NCBI GenBank assembly: GCA_023053575.1
Contig: JAKZAP010000016.1
Span: forward strand, 17,626,030 to 17,690,029
Reading direction: 5' to 3'
Length of the DNA: 64,000 nt
From: Branchinecta lynchi
Taxonomy: Eukaryota; Arthropoda; Branchiopoda; Anostraca; Branchinectidae
Position 1 is the first letter of the stretch; every line of letters starts with the position of its first letter. A model generated the notes under the pieces. The model was not told where the DNA came from. It did no database searches and saw only the letters and a list, made by a program, of their open reading frames with translations. A program made the position numbers and the translations under genes. Below are positions 10,657 through 20,880 of this stretch, piece by piece.

Positions 10657-10817
10657 GCTGACATCGACGTTGAACGCAGGATCGTCTGTAAAAGTGACTT
10701 CATAACAAGACCTATCAGTCCCACGGAGGGTGGAGATTTGGATGACGAAGGTGTCGTACGACGAAGAAGGTCGTCGGACCAGGAAAGCTTTTACGGAAAT
10801 GACTTAAGAAACAGAAG
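10657..10817 (+). CDS. Integrin alpha exon (calf-2, with tetrabasic cleavage site)
   Basis: Starts in phase 0 after TTGCAG and reads ADIDVERRIVCKSDFITRPI, an acidic linker (GGDLDDEG), then VVRRRRSSDQESFYGN. The run RRRR (10759-10770) is a furin-type site in the calf-2 loop where many integrin alpha chains are cut into disulphide-linked heavy and light chains. It contains one Cys. It ends with two bases (AG) of an Arg codon before GTACGTG. Compared with vertebrate calf-2, the loop around the site is rich in Ser, Arg and Asp, as usual for this variable region. Confidence 0.88.
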
Positions 10818-10861
10818 GTACGTGTGAAGAAGCCAACAAGCTGAGAAATGAAATAAAAAAA

Positions 10862-11720
10862 AATTAAGAAAGCCCAAGTTGATTATGATTCGAAAGTTGA
10901 AACTCTTTTAGCTTCTAAGCTAAGGAGGCGAAGTTCTTTCACGAAATAAAAAAGCTGGCTGGTAAAAATCTTTCACCTCTTGATTTTAAGAAACACGAAC
11001 TGCCTGTCAAAACAGCCAATGATTTAAATGCCCATTTTGCCGCAATTGTTCATTCTTACCCACCACTTTCCCCTTCTGTTAATGGGCCCTTTATATCCCA
11101 AGTACATAGTATTCCTGCTCAAGACCTCCCTGGTATTATAAATCCTGAAATAATGATATCCGAGGTGAAACTTAAGCTGTCTAAGTTAACAAGACCAAAG
11201 GTGTCGATGGGATCCCAAAAATATACGATTTGATCCAGACAATTGGGTCTTGTCTTCGCCAAATCCAGTCTTCGCTAGGCTAATCATCAGAGAAAACCGA
11301 GTTCAGATATTATATCTATTTATCTATCAATACCTCTATAAGCCATATCTGTTTTGACGATACTGGCCGCAACTTCCTGCTTTACTTCTGCCAAATTTGT
11401 GGTTTCGCCCGAATTTTGAGCGAACTACTAGTCCAGCAAAAAAGAAACTTCAGAAACGAATCCAGCGTATCTTCTTATCCCTATAAAGAACATCTGATAA
11501 ACTTTAAATAAAACTTTGACTTAAAAAAATACAGATATAAACGGATTCTGGACTAATTATATGTCCGGGTAAAACGATCTCCTCCACTTACGTTTTGGGA
11601 TCCCAAAAAGAACTGCATTTACGCCTGTTGGCCCTTCCGCTGACCAACTTCATAATGAAATATCAGGAAGTGGCTAGTACCCAAAGATGTGGAAAGTGGT
11701 GTTTACTACACCAATGCCAA
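10862..11720 (+). pseudogene. LINE reverse-transcriptase remnant split by a family B element
   Basis: Frames in 10880-11187 read DYDSKVETLLASKLRRRSSF, then LNAHFAAIVHSYPPL and EVKLKLSKL, the linker and first RT segment typical of CR1/Jockey-like LINEs. After the family B insert (11188-11609) the sequence continues LALPLTNFIMKYQEVA and, one frame over, YPKMWKVVFTTPMP, matching the RT pattern PLT.IFN.SL..G..P..WK.A.V.PIPK. Stops and frameshifts show it is dead. A second family B copy begins at 11720. Confidence 0.7.
11188..11609 (+). mobile_element. Family B (HINE-like) element, short copy
   Basis: Starts AACAAGACCAAAGGTGTCG, then TGGGATCCCAAAAAT; ends TCCACTTACG then TTTTGGGATCCCAAAAA. Between them are one or two copies of the roughly 137-base unit (TTCGGCC/GAACTACTAGTCC type). 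It lacks the (GACN)n tract seen in long copies. Inserted in a LINE RT gene. Confidence 0.72.
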
Positions 11721-11893
11721 ACAAGACCAAAGGTTTCGATGGGATCCCAAAAATCTAATATTTGATCCAGACAATTGGGTCTTGTCTTCGCCAGATCTAG
11801 TCTTCGCCAGGCTAATCATCAGAGAGAACCAAGTTCAGATATTCCTCTATAAGCCATATCTATTTTGACGATACTGACCGAAACTTCCTGCTA
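11720..11893 (+). mobile_element. Family B element, 5' fragment
   Basis: Begins AACAAGACCAAAGGTTTCGA immediately after the LINE sequence ACCAATGCC. It is colinear with 11188-11400 until CTTCCTGCT, where a hammerhead repeat takes over. Confidence 0.7.
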
Positions 11894-11998
11894 AATATTC
11901 TTTGAGCCCAAGCTGACTTTGAAACATTTATTCAAACAATGTTTACAACGGATACGTCAGCTATGATTTTTCATCAGATACGTCAGCTATGATTTTTC

Positions 11999-12046
11999 AT
12001 CAGCGATATTTCGGCCCTTCTTGGCAAGGGTCCTCGTCAGGCAAAC
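11999..12046 (-). ncRNA. Hammerhead-like ribozyme core, left arm
   Basis: On the minus strand: CTGACGA, a stem II of GG-A-CCCTT/AAGGGCC closing GCCAAG, then GAAATATC and GCTG. This gives the invariant CUGANGA and GAAA boxes and a U-H cleavage context. Predicted cleavage is between 12005 and 12004 (minus strand). Stem I is weaker here than in the right arm (TTGC against GCTG). Confidence 0.65.
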
Positions 12047-12093
12047 CTGTAATTACAGGTTTGTTTTCTTTCCCGAAGTTGAACCAGAAGATT

Positions 12094-12141
12094 GACAGCC
12101 TGACGAGGACCCTTGCCAAGAAGGGCCGAAATATCGCTGAT
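12094..12141 (+). ncRNA. Hammerhead-like ribozyme, right arm
   Basis: GACAGC, CTGACGA (12100-12106), stem II (GG-A-CCCTT paired with AAGGGCC), GAAA (12128-12131), TATC, GCTGATG. Stem I pairs CAGC with GCTG. Stem III is only the self-complementary ATAT, which fits the dimer-acting minimal hammerheads known from Penelope-like elements. Predicted cleavage is after C12135. The A bulged in stem II is shared by most copies. Confidence 0.7.
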
Positions 12142-12297
12142 GAAAAATCATAGCTGACGTATCCGTTGTAAACATTGTTTGAATAAATGTTTCAAAGTCA
12201 TTTGGTCGCAATTAAACCAACACACGAATTGACGTTTCGGCCTTCGGCATTGTAAACTAGGACGATATTAGCCTCCCCTGTGACCACTTTGAACTGT

Positions 12298-12450
12298 CGG
12301 CATTTTGGGCCGCCGGCATTTCGTGGTCGTGGGCATTTTGAGTCGTGGGCATTTTGAGTCGTGGGCATTTTGAACCGGGGGCATTTTAATCGTGGGCATT
12401 CTGAGCATGGGCATTATGAGAGTGGGCAAAAAGATCGTGGTAATGTTGGG
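12298..12450 (+). repeat. Minisatellite, about 16-bp unit
   Basis: About nine degenerate tandem copies of TCGTGGGCATTTTGAG. The open frame on the opposite strand (KMPTIKMPP-like) is a by-product. It follows directly after the hammerhead inverted pair and a CCTTCGGC stretch. Confidence 0.8.
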
Positions 12451-13480
12451 AACCACCCGACATTCAGACAAAGCATACTTTCAGCCCAAGACCTATCCTT
12501 CGGATCAGACTGAATTTCAGATCAAGCTTCCTTTCAGACTAAAGGCGTATTCTCGCCGTTACCCGAGGACTCGAAAGGAACGGCGAGAATAGAGGGAGTC
12601 ACTCCGCGCAGATTCCGCGTACAGAAAACAGCGAGAACACGGGAAATGCTTCTAAAATGGATTTTGTTCGAAAAAAAATATGCAGTTCATGAAATTAGTC
12701 TGGATCCACTTTATTTTTGGTTTTGTTTATTCTGATTCTCCTTAATTAATTTTACATTGCACCAACACCAGCAAAAATTGATTCCCCTCCGGATCTGAAA
12801 GGGAGTCCTTTTTTATGATGGTGATGATAATCGGAGCATTCCGCGCCCGTGGGGACTCGCGAGAATACAGAGAGTGAGTCCCCGGGACAAACAAAAACGC
12901 GGAGACTCCTCAAGTGGAGTCCTCGGGGAACGACGAGAACACGCCTTAAGCTGACTCAGAGACCAAGCCGACTTTCAGACCAAGCTGACCATGAGTCTGA
13001 CTTCAGGCCAGAGCAAAATAACACTAGGGAGTAGCGCCAGGACCTATGCTTGCCATGCTTCACAATCGGGCTAGACTTGTAGCGTCACCGACTACGCTTG
13101 TGGCATTTAAAGGGAGAGATACTTGTGTGTTTAGGAATTTCTAGTAAAGCTAAGATGTGGTAGGCACATATCGAAGAAATAGGTGAGGTTGTATCTTTTT
13201 TTCTGGTATATTCAGAATTTTAAGTTATTAGAGCCAGCGCTGGTGCACGACCGATTGAGTTTCAGTAGGGATGTTCTCAATCGCCAGTTCAGCTAGTGTC
13301 GCTGCTATCCGAGTGTGTGTCACTTTTTTCAAGTCTTGGTGCTACTTCCTATGGTGTTACTTTGATATGGTCTGTCTTCAAACCAATCTTCTTCCAGACC
13401 AAGACCTGCCCTTAAAACCAAGCTGACAAGAAGGGCCGAAAGAAAATAAAAAAAAGTTGACCTTCAGATCATGAGTTTTT
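12451..13480 (+). repeat. Degenerate CAGACCAAGCTGAC minisatellite interrupted by families C and D
   Basis: Short units of the form CTTTCAGACCAAGCTGAC occur at 12465-12545, 12955-13015 and 13370-13480. They are split by a family C block (12546-12955, reverse, ending CGAGAACACGCCTTAA) and a family D block (13020-13370). The TTAA at the family C border also occurs at 40958, so a TTAA target is possible. No gene. Confidence 0.55.
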
Positions 13481-13928
13481 TTTACCACATTTCGCTTGAA
13501 AGAAATTGGCCGACTATCCTTTTAACGCACCTACGAAAAGTTAGAACTAACATCACGCATGTACTTTTGACTGATGAGCTTGGCAAATAGGCTTCCCTCT
13601 GAAGTTTGGACGAGTGATTTAGTCCATGCCGTAAAGCATTTTCTGTGTCTGAAGTTCGATGAGCACCTACAAGTTCAAGGTCCCCACTCTCTGCTGTGGT
13701 CCGGTAGGTGAGGTTTGAGAGTTGGATTGGACTTGAGAAAAGATACAGTAAGAACGGCTGTTTTGTCGTGGTTGACGGTCATTCGGTTGACTGAAGCTTC
13801 TTCACTGATGTCATTCATTATGATGGCTGCACTGCTGCGGGTATTTTTGTAACAGCGCTCTAAGGATGATCTCAATGTCATGTATGAGACTTGGATGACT
13901 TCAAAAGACTTACAGGAGTGGCGTTTCT
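13481..13928 (+). other. Intron sequence, nothing recognised
   Basis: No coding, RNA or shared-repeat signal that I can support. Confidence 0.4.
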
Positions 13929-15191
13929 GATAGCCGTTCGCCTTTCAACGTTGCGCTTTCGACGTTGGCCGTTCGTTGCTTGTAAACCGTTTTTGCTGTT
14001 GCAAGTTCGCCATGGGGTTTTGGTTGTAAAAACGCTTTATAAGGGACGCTGACTCACTTGGCTTTGAACTTTAGCGAGAAATTCGAAAAAGAGAAACATG
14101 AATTCGCAGAACCCGTTAACAAAACCTGGATTTGACATGACAAAAAGAACTCATCGTTTCCCATGATTTTTTTTGCTGGACAGCCTCGTGCGCCAACACA
14201 CACCTAAATATTCCATCAGACCTAGCTGACCCCGAACCATATTTGACGGTGCAAAACAGATACGTCAGCTGAATTTTATTAGAGCTAAATTTCAGCCCTT
14301 CTTGGCAAGGATGCCCTTCAGTTTCAAGGTGCTCAGACTGGAAAATGAACTTTTATTCACAAGCACAAGAACAGGCTGAAACCAGGTTGACATTGCATAA
14401 TTCAAGGTTGGCCACTACTGCTGTAACTTGACAGCTACGCTATAAAACATTCCAAGGGCAAGAATTTGTTATTACTCGTTCTGTAAGGTAAGGAACACAA
14501 TAAGGTTGGCCAATGTTAATATTTGACACAAAAGCTAATTAATTGATTTGACAGTTGACAATTGACACAAAAGCTAATTAAATTTAGGAATAAATAAGCT
14601 TGGTTAATTTTGCACACAGCATGAGAAATCTTAATTTGCCTACATCTCCTTTTGGATTTCATATTTTCCTTGGAGGTTTACTTCCAACAGAAAAGTCAAA
14701 GGACAGGCAGATTTTAAATGTTGTCAGGAATTAGCATTTCTGATTGGTAGAGTCTTGGCTATTTGGGGTTTGCCAAAAGCTGAAAAGTAACCTACCAGAC
14801 TGAGTCTATAGCCTATCACTAAAGTAAGTTGCTGAGAAGTAAATCCAATCTCAGCAAATCCAAGTTTTGAATGTACTCGTAATAAGAGTCAGTCCTGTCA
14901 TTTAGTACTTATTCTCTACTGTTTTCTCAAAATCACTTACATTTTAGATTGAAATTCTACTTTCGTTGCTTGGAGATTTTTGAATCTCCGCCATTTTCAA
15001 TCGAACGGCGACAGCGCACGGCCAACTTCCTACCCTTCGTCGCTGCACGTTCGCCTGTGCTTTCGATGAAAAAGGGAGGAGACGCCGGCCGCCGTTCGGC
15101 CAAAAACACCTTACTCCAGGCCGAAGCACAGGCGATCAAAAACACCTAATAAGACCAAGGGCGAACGAAAGTGAAAGGCGAACGGCGATCA
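13929..15191. mobile_element. Possible non-autonomous element with GCCGTTCGCCTTTCA ends
   Basis: The left end GATAGCCGTTCGCCTTTCA and the right end, complement GATCGCCGTTCGCCTTTCA, are inverted over about 18 bases with one mismatch. GTTCG-rich subterminal sequence is present on both sides (13940-14000 and 15000-15185). The interior holds a hammerhead-repeat fragment at 14215-14330 and no transposase. Target duplication not identified. Confidence 0.5.
14215..14330 (-). mobile_element. Hammerhead-repeat (Penelope-like) fragment
   Basis: Matches the 44866-44950 arm (ATATTTGACGGTGCAAAAC, GATACGTCAGCTGAATTTTA, AGCCCTTCTTGGCAAGGATG). The ribozyme core is decayed and breaks off before CTGANGA. Confidence 0.65.
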
Positions 15192-15797
15192 CACACGCCA
15201 CTAGGTTTTCATGAATAGGACATTTGCTTTCTTTATTTTTGCCGTTTTATATACCCGAGAGTTTATCGGGGGGTGCGGGGGGAGGGGGGCTGGTACTGGG
15301 CAGTTTTTGCCGGGGGGGGGGGGGGGTATGTACGAGGGTTCTCACCTCCACGCAAGTATGCTTTATCTATTTTCAAACTTATGGGATTAGTGTATAGCCT
15401 ATGCGCCAGGTCTAAAAGGATGTGCAAATCTGTATTATCTCTTATCAAACTTGTGGCGCTGCTGCAGATTTTCTTCAAGATTCCGGCTCAAAATTGAACG
15501 AAGGATGAACACCTCAGACTCAGAATTACAGATTCCGGACGGAAGGGTAGAAGATCAAGACAGGTTTGAGAGACAATGTTAATATGCAAATGGACGGGGT
15601 AGGGGGAAAGGGAAGAGTGCTTGACAGTGCCAACTGGGGAATAAAATATATCTGAAGGGGATGTCTCGGAAATTAAGAATACCAATAATAGATATCATCC
15701 TTATCATGAAAACCCGTGTTGATTGACCTTTAGCCTGACTTTTACTTCTCTTTGCTCTGTGCAGGCTGATTTTGAACTCCGTTCCTTTCTGCTTTAG
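15192..15797 (+). repeat. Intron with G-run and family H repeat
   Basis: Runs of G at 15268-15326. Sequence at 15530-15730 (ATGCAAATGG, 'GGGGATGTCTCGGAAATT', 'TCATCCTTATCATGAAAA') matches 57365-57530. Non-coding. Confidence 0.5.
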
Positions 15798-15997
15798 GAA
15801 TAGTCAGTCAGATTGGATGGTAGACATGCCGAGTGAGCCCCTTCCATCACGGATTGCAGGTCTCGCCAATGAACAGGATCTTGACTGTGCAAATCCCAAC
15901 GTTCAGTGTGGACTGGTGACTTGTCGGGGTGGACCCCTCAAGAAAACTGATACCCTTGCAGTCGCAATCAGCGCCACCCTGAGGACGAACAAGATAG
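15798..15997 (+). CDS. Integrin alpha exon (calf-2, Cys cluster)
   Basis: The first base G completes AGG (Arg) begun in the previous exon. It reads NSQSDWMVDMPSEPLPSRIA, then DLDCANPNVQCGLVTCRGG and DTLAVAISATLRTNKI. The C-x6-C-x4-C cluster followed by an L..G hydrophobic strand is the counterpart of the C....C..I.C.V segment near the end of calf-2 in other alpha chains, where one Cys bonds the heavy chain. The acceptor is TTCTGCTTTAG rather than GTGCAG at 15764, because only the former keeps phase. The donor is ATAG|GTTTGT, a weaker site, phase 1. Confidence 0.9.
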
Positions 15998-16464
15998 GTT
16001 TGTACATATTTAACTCTGAAGGACAAGCAAAAGTCTACATGTTTTGCCTTCAGAAAGCCACATCATATTTTGTTATTGTCCCCAACCAAGGTGTAAACAC
16101 ATACGCCATCTAGGCAGGCAATAAGTCCAGATTATTGCTGATAGAAGACGTAGGTCTCTAATTGTCTTTGTGACCTGGAAGAAAACGGTCCATCATCATG
16201 ATCATCACTTGATTACTTCCGAGGGTTGCCACCGGTAGTACAATTGTACTCTTTTTAGTACATTTTTTTCAAAGTAGTGAGTTGGTAGTACATTTGAAAA
16301 AAGTAGTACTTTCATAGTACATTTTAAGAAAGCTACTACTTAATTTTCTTTTTTTTTTACAAATTTCTGTCTAAGGTGATGTGGGGCTAGTTGCATTTCA
16401 CTCATTTTATCTGAAACATTTGGTCATTGGATCTGATTACTTTAATCTAATCTTTGTGAGCTAG

Positions 16465-16560
16465 TTAAGTCAATATTTGACAGTGCAAAATGGATACGTC
16501 AGCCGAATTTTATTATAGCCGTATTTCGATCCTTATCGGCAAGGGTCCTGGTGTCATAAG
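16465..16560 (-). mobile_element. Hammerhead-repeat fragment
   Basis: ATATTTGACAGTGCAAAATG, GATACGTCAGCCGAATTTTA and GGCAAGGGTCCTGG match the arm at 44880-44950 with several substitutions in the core. Confidence 0.6.
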
Positions 16561-16675
16561 TTCTTGAAACTGTTAGCGCTTTTCTCCAAACCGCATCTTC
16601 GGGTCTTAGAACTGTCATGAAATACTACATTACGTATCTGTGCACATTATTAAATACATTTTTGATCTCTTTCCC

Positions 16676-16992
16676 ACAGGCGTTACTAGCCAAAATGTTT
16701 ATATTTTTTTTTTTTGGGGGGGGGGGGCAAGGCATTTACCAAATTACCTACTTTTAGCGGCTGTTTTCAAGAAGAAAAAAAAAGACGGTTTTGAAAAAAT
16801 TCAACCAATTTTTGGAAAAACAGACTGTTTTGACGAAAAATAGACTGGTTTTCAGAATAACCGACTGTTTTCATGAAAAAAATCAACTGTTTTGACGAAA
16901 AATCGCGGCGCTTCGCGCAGACTCGGTTACTTTTTACCGACTGGCCGACAACACTGGCGGGGGGGCGTCCCCCCCAGTCCTGACGCCCCTGC
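16676..16992. mobile_element. Short non-autonomous hAT-like element (same family as 32149-32506)
   Basis: Ends CAGGCGTTACTAGCCAAAAT and CCTGACGCCCCTG, with a long G run next to the left end, and interior TTTTTGACGAAAAATCG and GCGGCGCTTCGCGC motifs shared with 32149-32506 and 39714-39888. No clear 8-bp duplication. Confidence 0.5.
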
Positions 16993-17459
16993 CCTTTTCT
17001 CCTAATTGCAATAGGCCAATCTGCAAGAACAGACAAGAAGAGGAGAAAAGAGGATGATTTCGCTTTCTATTGTAAGAAATGATATAATATTTCTATAGAT
17101 TTTACCTAACCGGAATTTGTTCAAGTAGGAAAAACCCTAGTTTTGACGAAACTTCGATTCAGGCCATATTTATAGGGTCGTGCTAAAGGCATTTACAGTA
17201 GCGGCAGGGGAGACAATGCGCGTGTTGCGCGAAGCGCAACACGCTCAACAAATTTTTTTAGGTAGTACATTTTCTCCCCTGGTAGTACCTTTTTGGTACT
17301 TGGATAGTGCATTTTATTTGAGTCAAGTGGCAACACTGACTTCCGTAGCAATGGCAACTTAACATCTTGTTGACCAAGGAGACCATTTTGTAAATACTAC
17401 TGAGAAGTATACTTTATTTTGTTGAGAGAGAAAGAGAAGAATGCATCTGAGCCCTAGGC

Positions 17460-18274
17460 CAGTCATGCACAAATCCTCAATTTTTGGGCATGGTGCCCCA
17501 ACGTCTGGGCATGCCCGAACGTATGGGCATGGTACCCATACGTTGGAGCACCATGCTCTGGAGCATGGGCATGGTACCCCTGTGAAATTTGGATTAACTG
17601 AGACTGGTTACATACCTAAATAGGGCCTTCTCCCTGTCCTAGATCAAAAGATACCTGATTTTACTTTCTATCCAACCTCATTTTCCAATTTACAAAATGT
17701 TAGAGCACTTCCAAGATACATAGAGTTTTTTGGAGGCCACTTCTCTTCTAGTGGGCTTATCCTATCCTTTTTCAGAAAATTGCTGCTAGGTAGCATGGAT
17801 GAGGCAAGCTTTTCAACCTGTTCACTGGAGCAAATATTTCCTTTAGATTGTTTGCCTTTTATTGTATTTATTTTGAGTTATTTTTTTTTACCTGTTTTTA
17901 CTCTGACTTTTGACTTTTTGACAACATGGAAAAGGATTGAGTAACCTAGTGGCAACTGCCAGTAAAAGGATAGGGTAAACCCACTGGGAAAGAAGTGGCC
18001 TCCACAAAACTCTCTGTATCTTGAAAGTGCTCTAACATTTTGGAAATTGGAAAATGAGGTTGGATAGACAGCGAATCAGGTATCTTTTGATCTAGGACAG
18101 GGAGAAGGCCCTATTTAGGTATGTAACCAGTCTCAGTTTATCCAAATTTCACAGGGGTACCATGCCCATGCTCCAGAGCATGGTGCTCCAACGTATGGGT
18201 ACCATGCCCATACGTTCGGGCATGCCCAGACGTTGGGGCACCATGCCCAAAAATTGAGGATTTGTGCATGACTG
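17460..18274. mobile_element. 815-bp hAT-type MITE with about 315-bp inverted arms
   Basis: Starts CAGTCATGCACAAATCC and ends GGATTTGTGCATGACTG, flanked by the 8-bp duplication CCCTAGGC (17452-17459 and 18275-18282). The arms (17460 to about 17770 and about 17965 to 18274) pair almost throughout and themselves contain small palindromes (GGGCATGCCC, ATGGGCATGGTACCCAT). The central 200 bases are unpaired. CAG...CTG ends plus an 8-bp duplication fit the hAT superfamily. Non-coding. Confidence 0.85.
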
Positions 18275-18282
18275 CCCTAGGC

Positions 18283-19829
18283 TACCTTGGACATCTCGAC
18301 CCCTCGTTTGTTGCTTGGTTTTAAGAGTGGAACCTAAGGTCAGGCCCGCCGGTCTTCAGATTTCTACGTTATCAACCAGGTCCCAGTGACCCTAATCAAG
18401 ACCTAGCCTTGTCCACCACCCTCGAAACCACATCACTACCCAAGTTCACATTGTTACCTAGAGAAATATGGGGAAGGGAACAGGAAGGGTGTGCGAAAGT
18501 CTGTATGTCTGTGTGTATTCTTCAAAACATTCCTTACGGTATTGACAAACAAACGTTTGTTCTCTCGTCAAACATAATTATATACAATTGTGCTTTCACA
18601 GACTCGAGTTTTCGTGAATTACTCGAAACAAAAATCACAACAAACTAAAAGGCTGAACTTCAAAAATCAACAGGAAAGAAATAGAAAACCGTGATTTTCG
18701 GGTGTTTTTTTTTTCTTGATCAGCTAATTATCCCTCTAGGATGACGTGCGAGGGATAAATATAAATTTGGATATTTCGGTTGCACTTCCGGCGAACCGTC
18801 GTCAGCGAAAAAAAAAAAAAAACTGAATCATAAAATCCAACACAATACCAACAGAAAAACGATGCGGAACCAAACAAAAAAACGACAAACAAATTCAAAT
18901 AAAATAACGAATATTAAAAATGTGCGTGTTAAAAGTTTATATTTACAAATCTGTGATTATTTTACAATTCTGAATTCTGTGTCTATTCACAATTTACCAA
19001 TTCCCTGGGAAAGCGCAGAAGCTTTGAGCCAGCAGTTATATAATCCTTCGTTTTTCCCAACACAAAAAAGGAAAAGGATTCTAATTAAAATTTCGTGTTG
19101 AAAAACTCACAAACGAGGGGACAAAGCTTCTTTCCCACCGCGCATGAATTGCCCGTCTGGGTTGGACCTTAGGAACTGGCTGTACTGAATACGCCTGAAT
19201 AGGCTAATCCTGGTACTCTTTACCCCCCCCCCCTACCACACTGCCGGAAGCAGTGTGGGTTGAGGATAAAAATGGGACAAAACAAAAAGACTTCATAGGA
19301 CAGGTCGGAAGGGTAATAAAATATAAACTATGCTGCATTGTTCACGGAAAAAATCCGTGACCGAAGAGTCGTTGAATGAAGAACACTTAAAGCTTGACCT
19401 TGAGTTAACACAGAGTAAAGCAGGGGACATCTGGTGACTCAATCCATGATGCCCGAAAGTCCGCAGACTCAGCCTGCTGGAACAATTATAGGGTCTGCTG
19501 CGACTTACACTTCGAATTTGGGGTAGAGCCCAGTGTGAGTCCTTTTTTTAGGCGCATAAGTGTATTAGGATTTGAGTTGGATGCAGTTGTGAAAAAAAAA
19601 ACCTCTTTAGGCGTCTTTTTGGGGACAAAGTCAATTCTGCATTGAGCGTCTACACACCCCGCTGTGTAAACCATGTCAAGCTAACCTAACCGCAGAAGAT
19701 TTTACTTTAAATAAGGGTTAGAAATCATGATAGGACCTTGCCCCGCTGGACTACTGTTTTAAATTATTTATTTTATTAAGTGATGATTTGTTGCGTAAAG
19801 TAACCGTACCACCTACTTTCTATAGTTGC
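18283..19829 (+). other. Intron sequence with one shared 75-bp repeat
   Basis: 18670-18745 (GAAAGAAATAGAAAACCGTG, T-run, TTGATCAGCTAATTATCCC) is present in reverse complement at 53993-54068. The rest shows no gene. It contains C runs near 19224 and an A run near 18809. Confidence 0.5.
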
Positions 19830-20769
19830 CAACGAGCTCGAGCTTCGTTTACAGCTCCATCTATATTCTGAACAAATTATTCATGCTATCAGATGTGCTG
19901 ATCGGGCTGCCGTACCTGTTCGGAGGTCTCGAGGGAAATGAATAATGCCTACTTAGTTAGTGCCTACTCCCAGGCAAAATTCTGGTTACACATATGGCAA
20001 GAGAGTGACAGGGCTAGAGATGGCGCTGTGAATGCCGTCCGGATTCACACGAAAAGAAAATTTTGTAAAGTACTCTGTGATAATGTTGCCAATACTAAAG
20101 GTGATCTCGCGGCAAAAATCGCTGACGATCCAATTTTGCATTTTCCTTCGCAGTTTGATGCCCCTGACAGTCCTCAGGCTAAAAAAAAAAAGTATTTTAA
20201 AAATAGAGTATTTTGAACAGTCGAGTTAAAGGTGAGTCGGTCATTGTTGGGCTGAAGTGAAATAAAGAGATCATACCGAAGCTTAAAAGGTAGGTAGGTT
20301 TTTTATTTTTAACCAAAACATTGAAAATAAAATAAAATAACATTACTAATATCCCATTGCAGCAAAAAGAAAGTCCTAAGGGCTTGTGTTGCAATTTATT
20401 AATATTACTTGTATCTAATAAATAAATAACTAGACACAACAACTTATTATCCACCTAGCCTATGAGAAGTTTTCGTGTGGGTCGGATGGCATTTGTGCTC
20501 GCCATCTTCAATGGCCAGCGATTATCTGTTTGATCGTTGGGCTCTACTGTTCCAGCTGATTTTTATTATCGGAGTTGATTGCTTCTGTTTTTGTGTTGTA
20601 GCCCCGGTCCTGAACAAAGGGAAACCGCTTTCTCAGTATTCGTCGTATAGGCCTATTACCGCTTCTAGATTGTTTTCGAAGATTTTCGAGTTATTGCATA
20701 TTCGAAATTAATATGCTATGCCTCCTTTTCAGTTCGGGTTCCAGCCGCTAGGGGCGTCACTAGCCTTAT

Positions 20770-20880
20770 ACCTTTTATTCAAACAATGTTTTCAACGGAT
20801 ACGTCAGCTACGATTCTTCATCAGCGATATTTCGGCCCTTCTTGGCAAGGGTCCTCGTCAGGCTGTCAATCCTCTGGTTC
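20770..20880 (-). mobile_element. Hammerhead-repeat fragment inside the LINE
   Basis: TTATTCAAACAATGTTTTCA, GATACGTCAGCTACGATTCT and the full core match the 11894-12205 arms. It starts exactly where the LINE RT reading stops. Confidence 0.72.
20822..20868 (-). ncRNA. Hammerhead-like ribozyme
   Basis: On the minus strand: GACAGC, CTGACGA, stem II GG-A-CCCTT/AAGGGCC, GAAATATC, GCTGATG. Boxes and stem I (CAGC/GCTG) are intact. Predicted cleavage is between 20826 and 20825. Confidence 0.7.

Larger units (their letters stand above)
11894..12205. mobile_element. Inverted pair of Penelope-like/retrozyme-type hammerhead repeats
   Basis: Left arm 11920-12045 and right arm 12094-12205 are reverse complements (ACATTTATTCAAACAATGTT ... 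AACATTGTTTGAATAAATGT). Each arm carries a hammerhead core. The left arm has an extra tandem copy of GATACGTCAGCTATGATTTT. A short palindrome (AACCTGTAATTACAGGTT) lies between. No RT or GIY-YIG ORF was seen, so these are terminal-repeat pieces or a non-autonomous derivative. Confidence 0.72.
16215..17339. mobile_element. Nested, degenerate hAT-like element
   Basis: Inverted outer sequence GGTTGCCACCGGTAGTAC (16215) and AAGTGGCAACACTG (to about 17336), with GTAGTACATTTT repeats just inside both ends. Inside lie a hammerhead fragment (16465-16560) and a shorter G-rich element (16676-16992). No ORF of transposase type. Confidence 0.5.
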
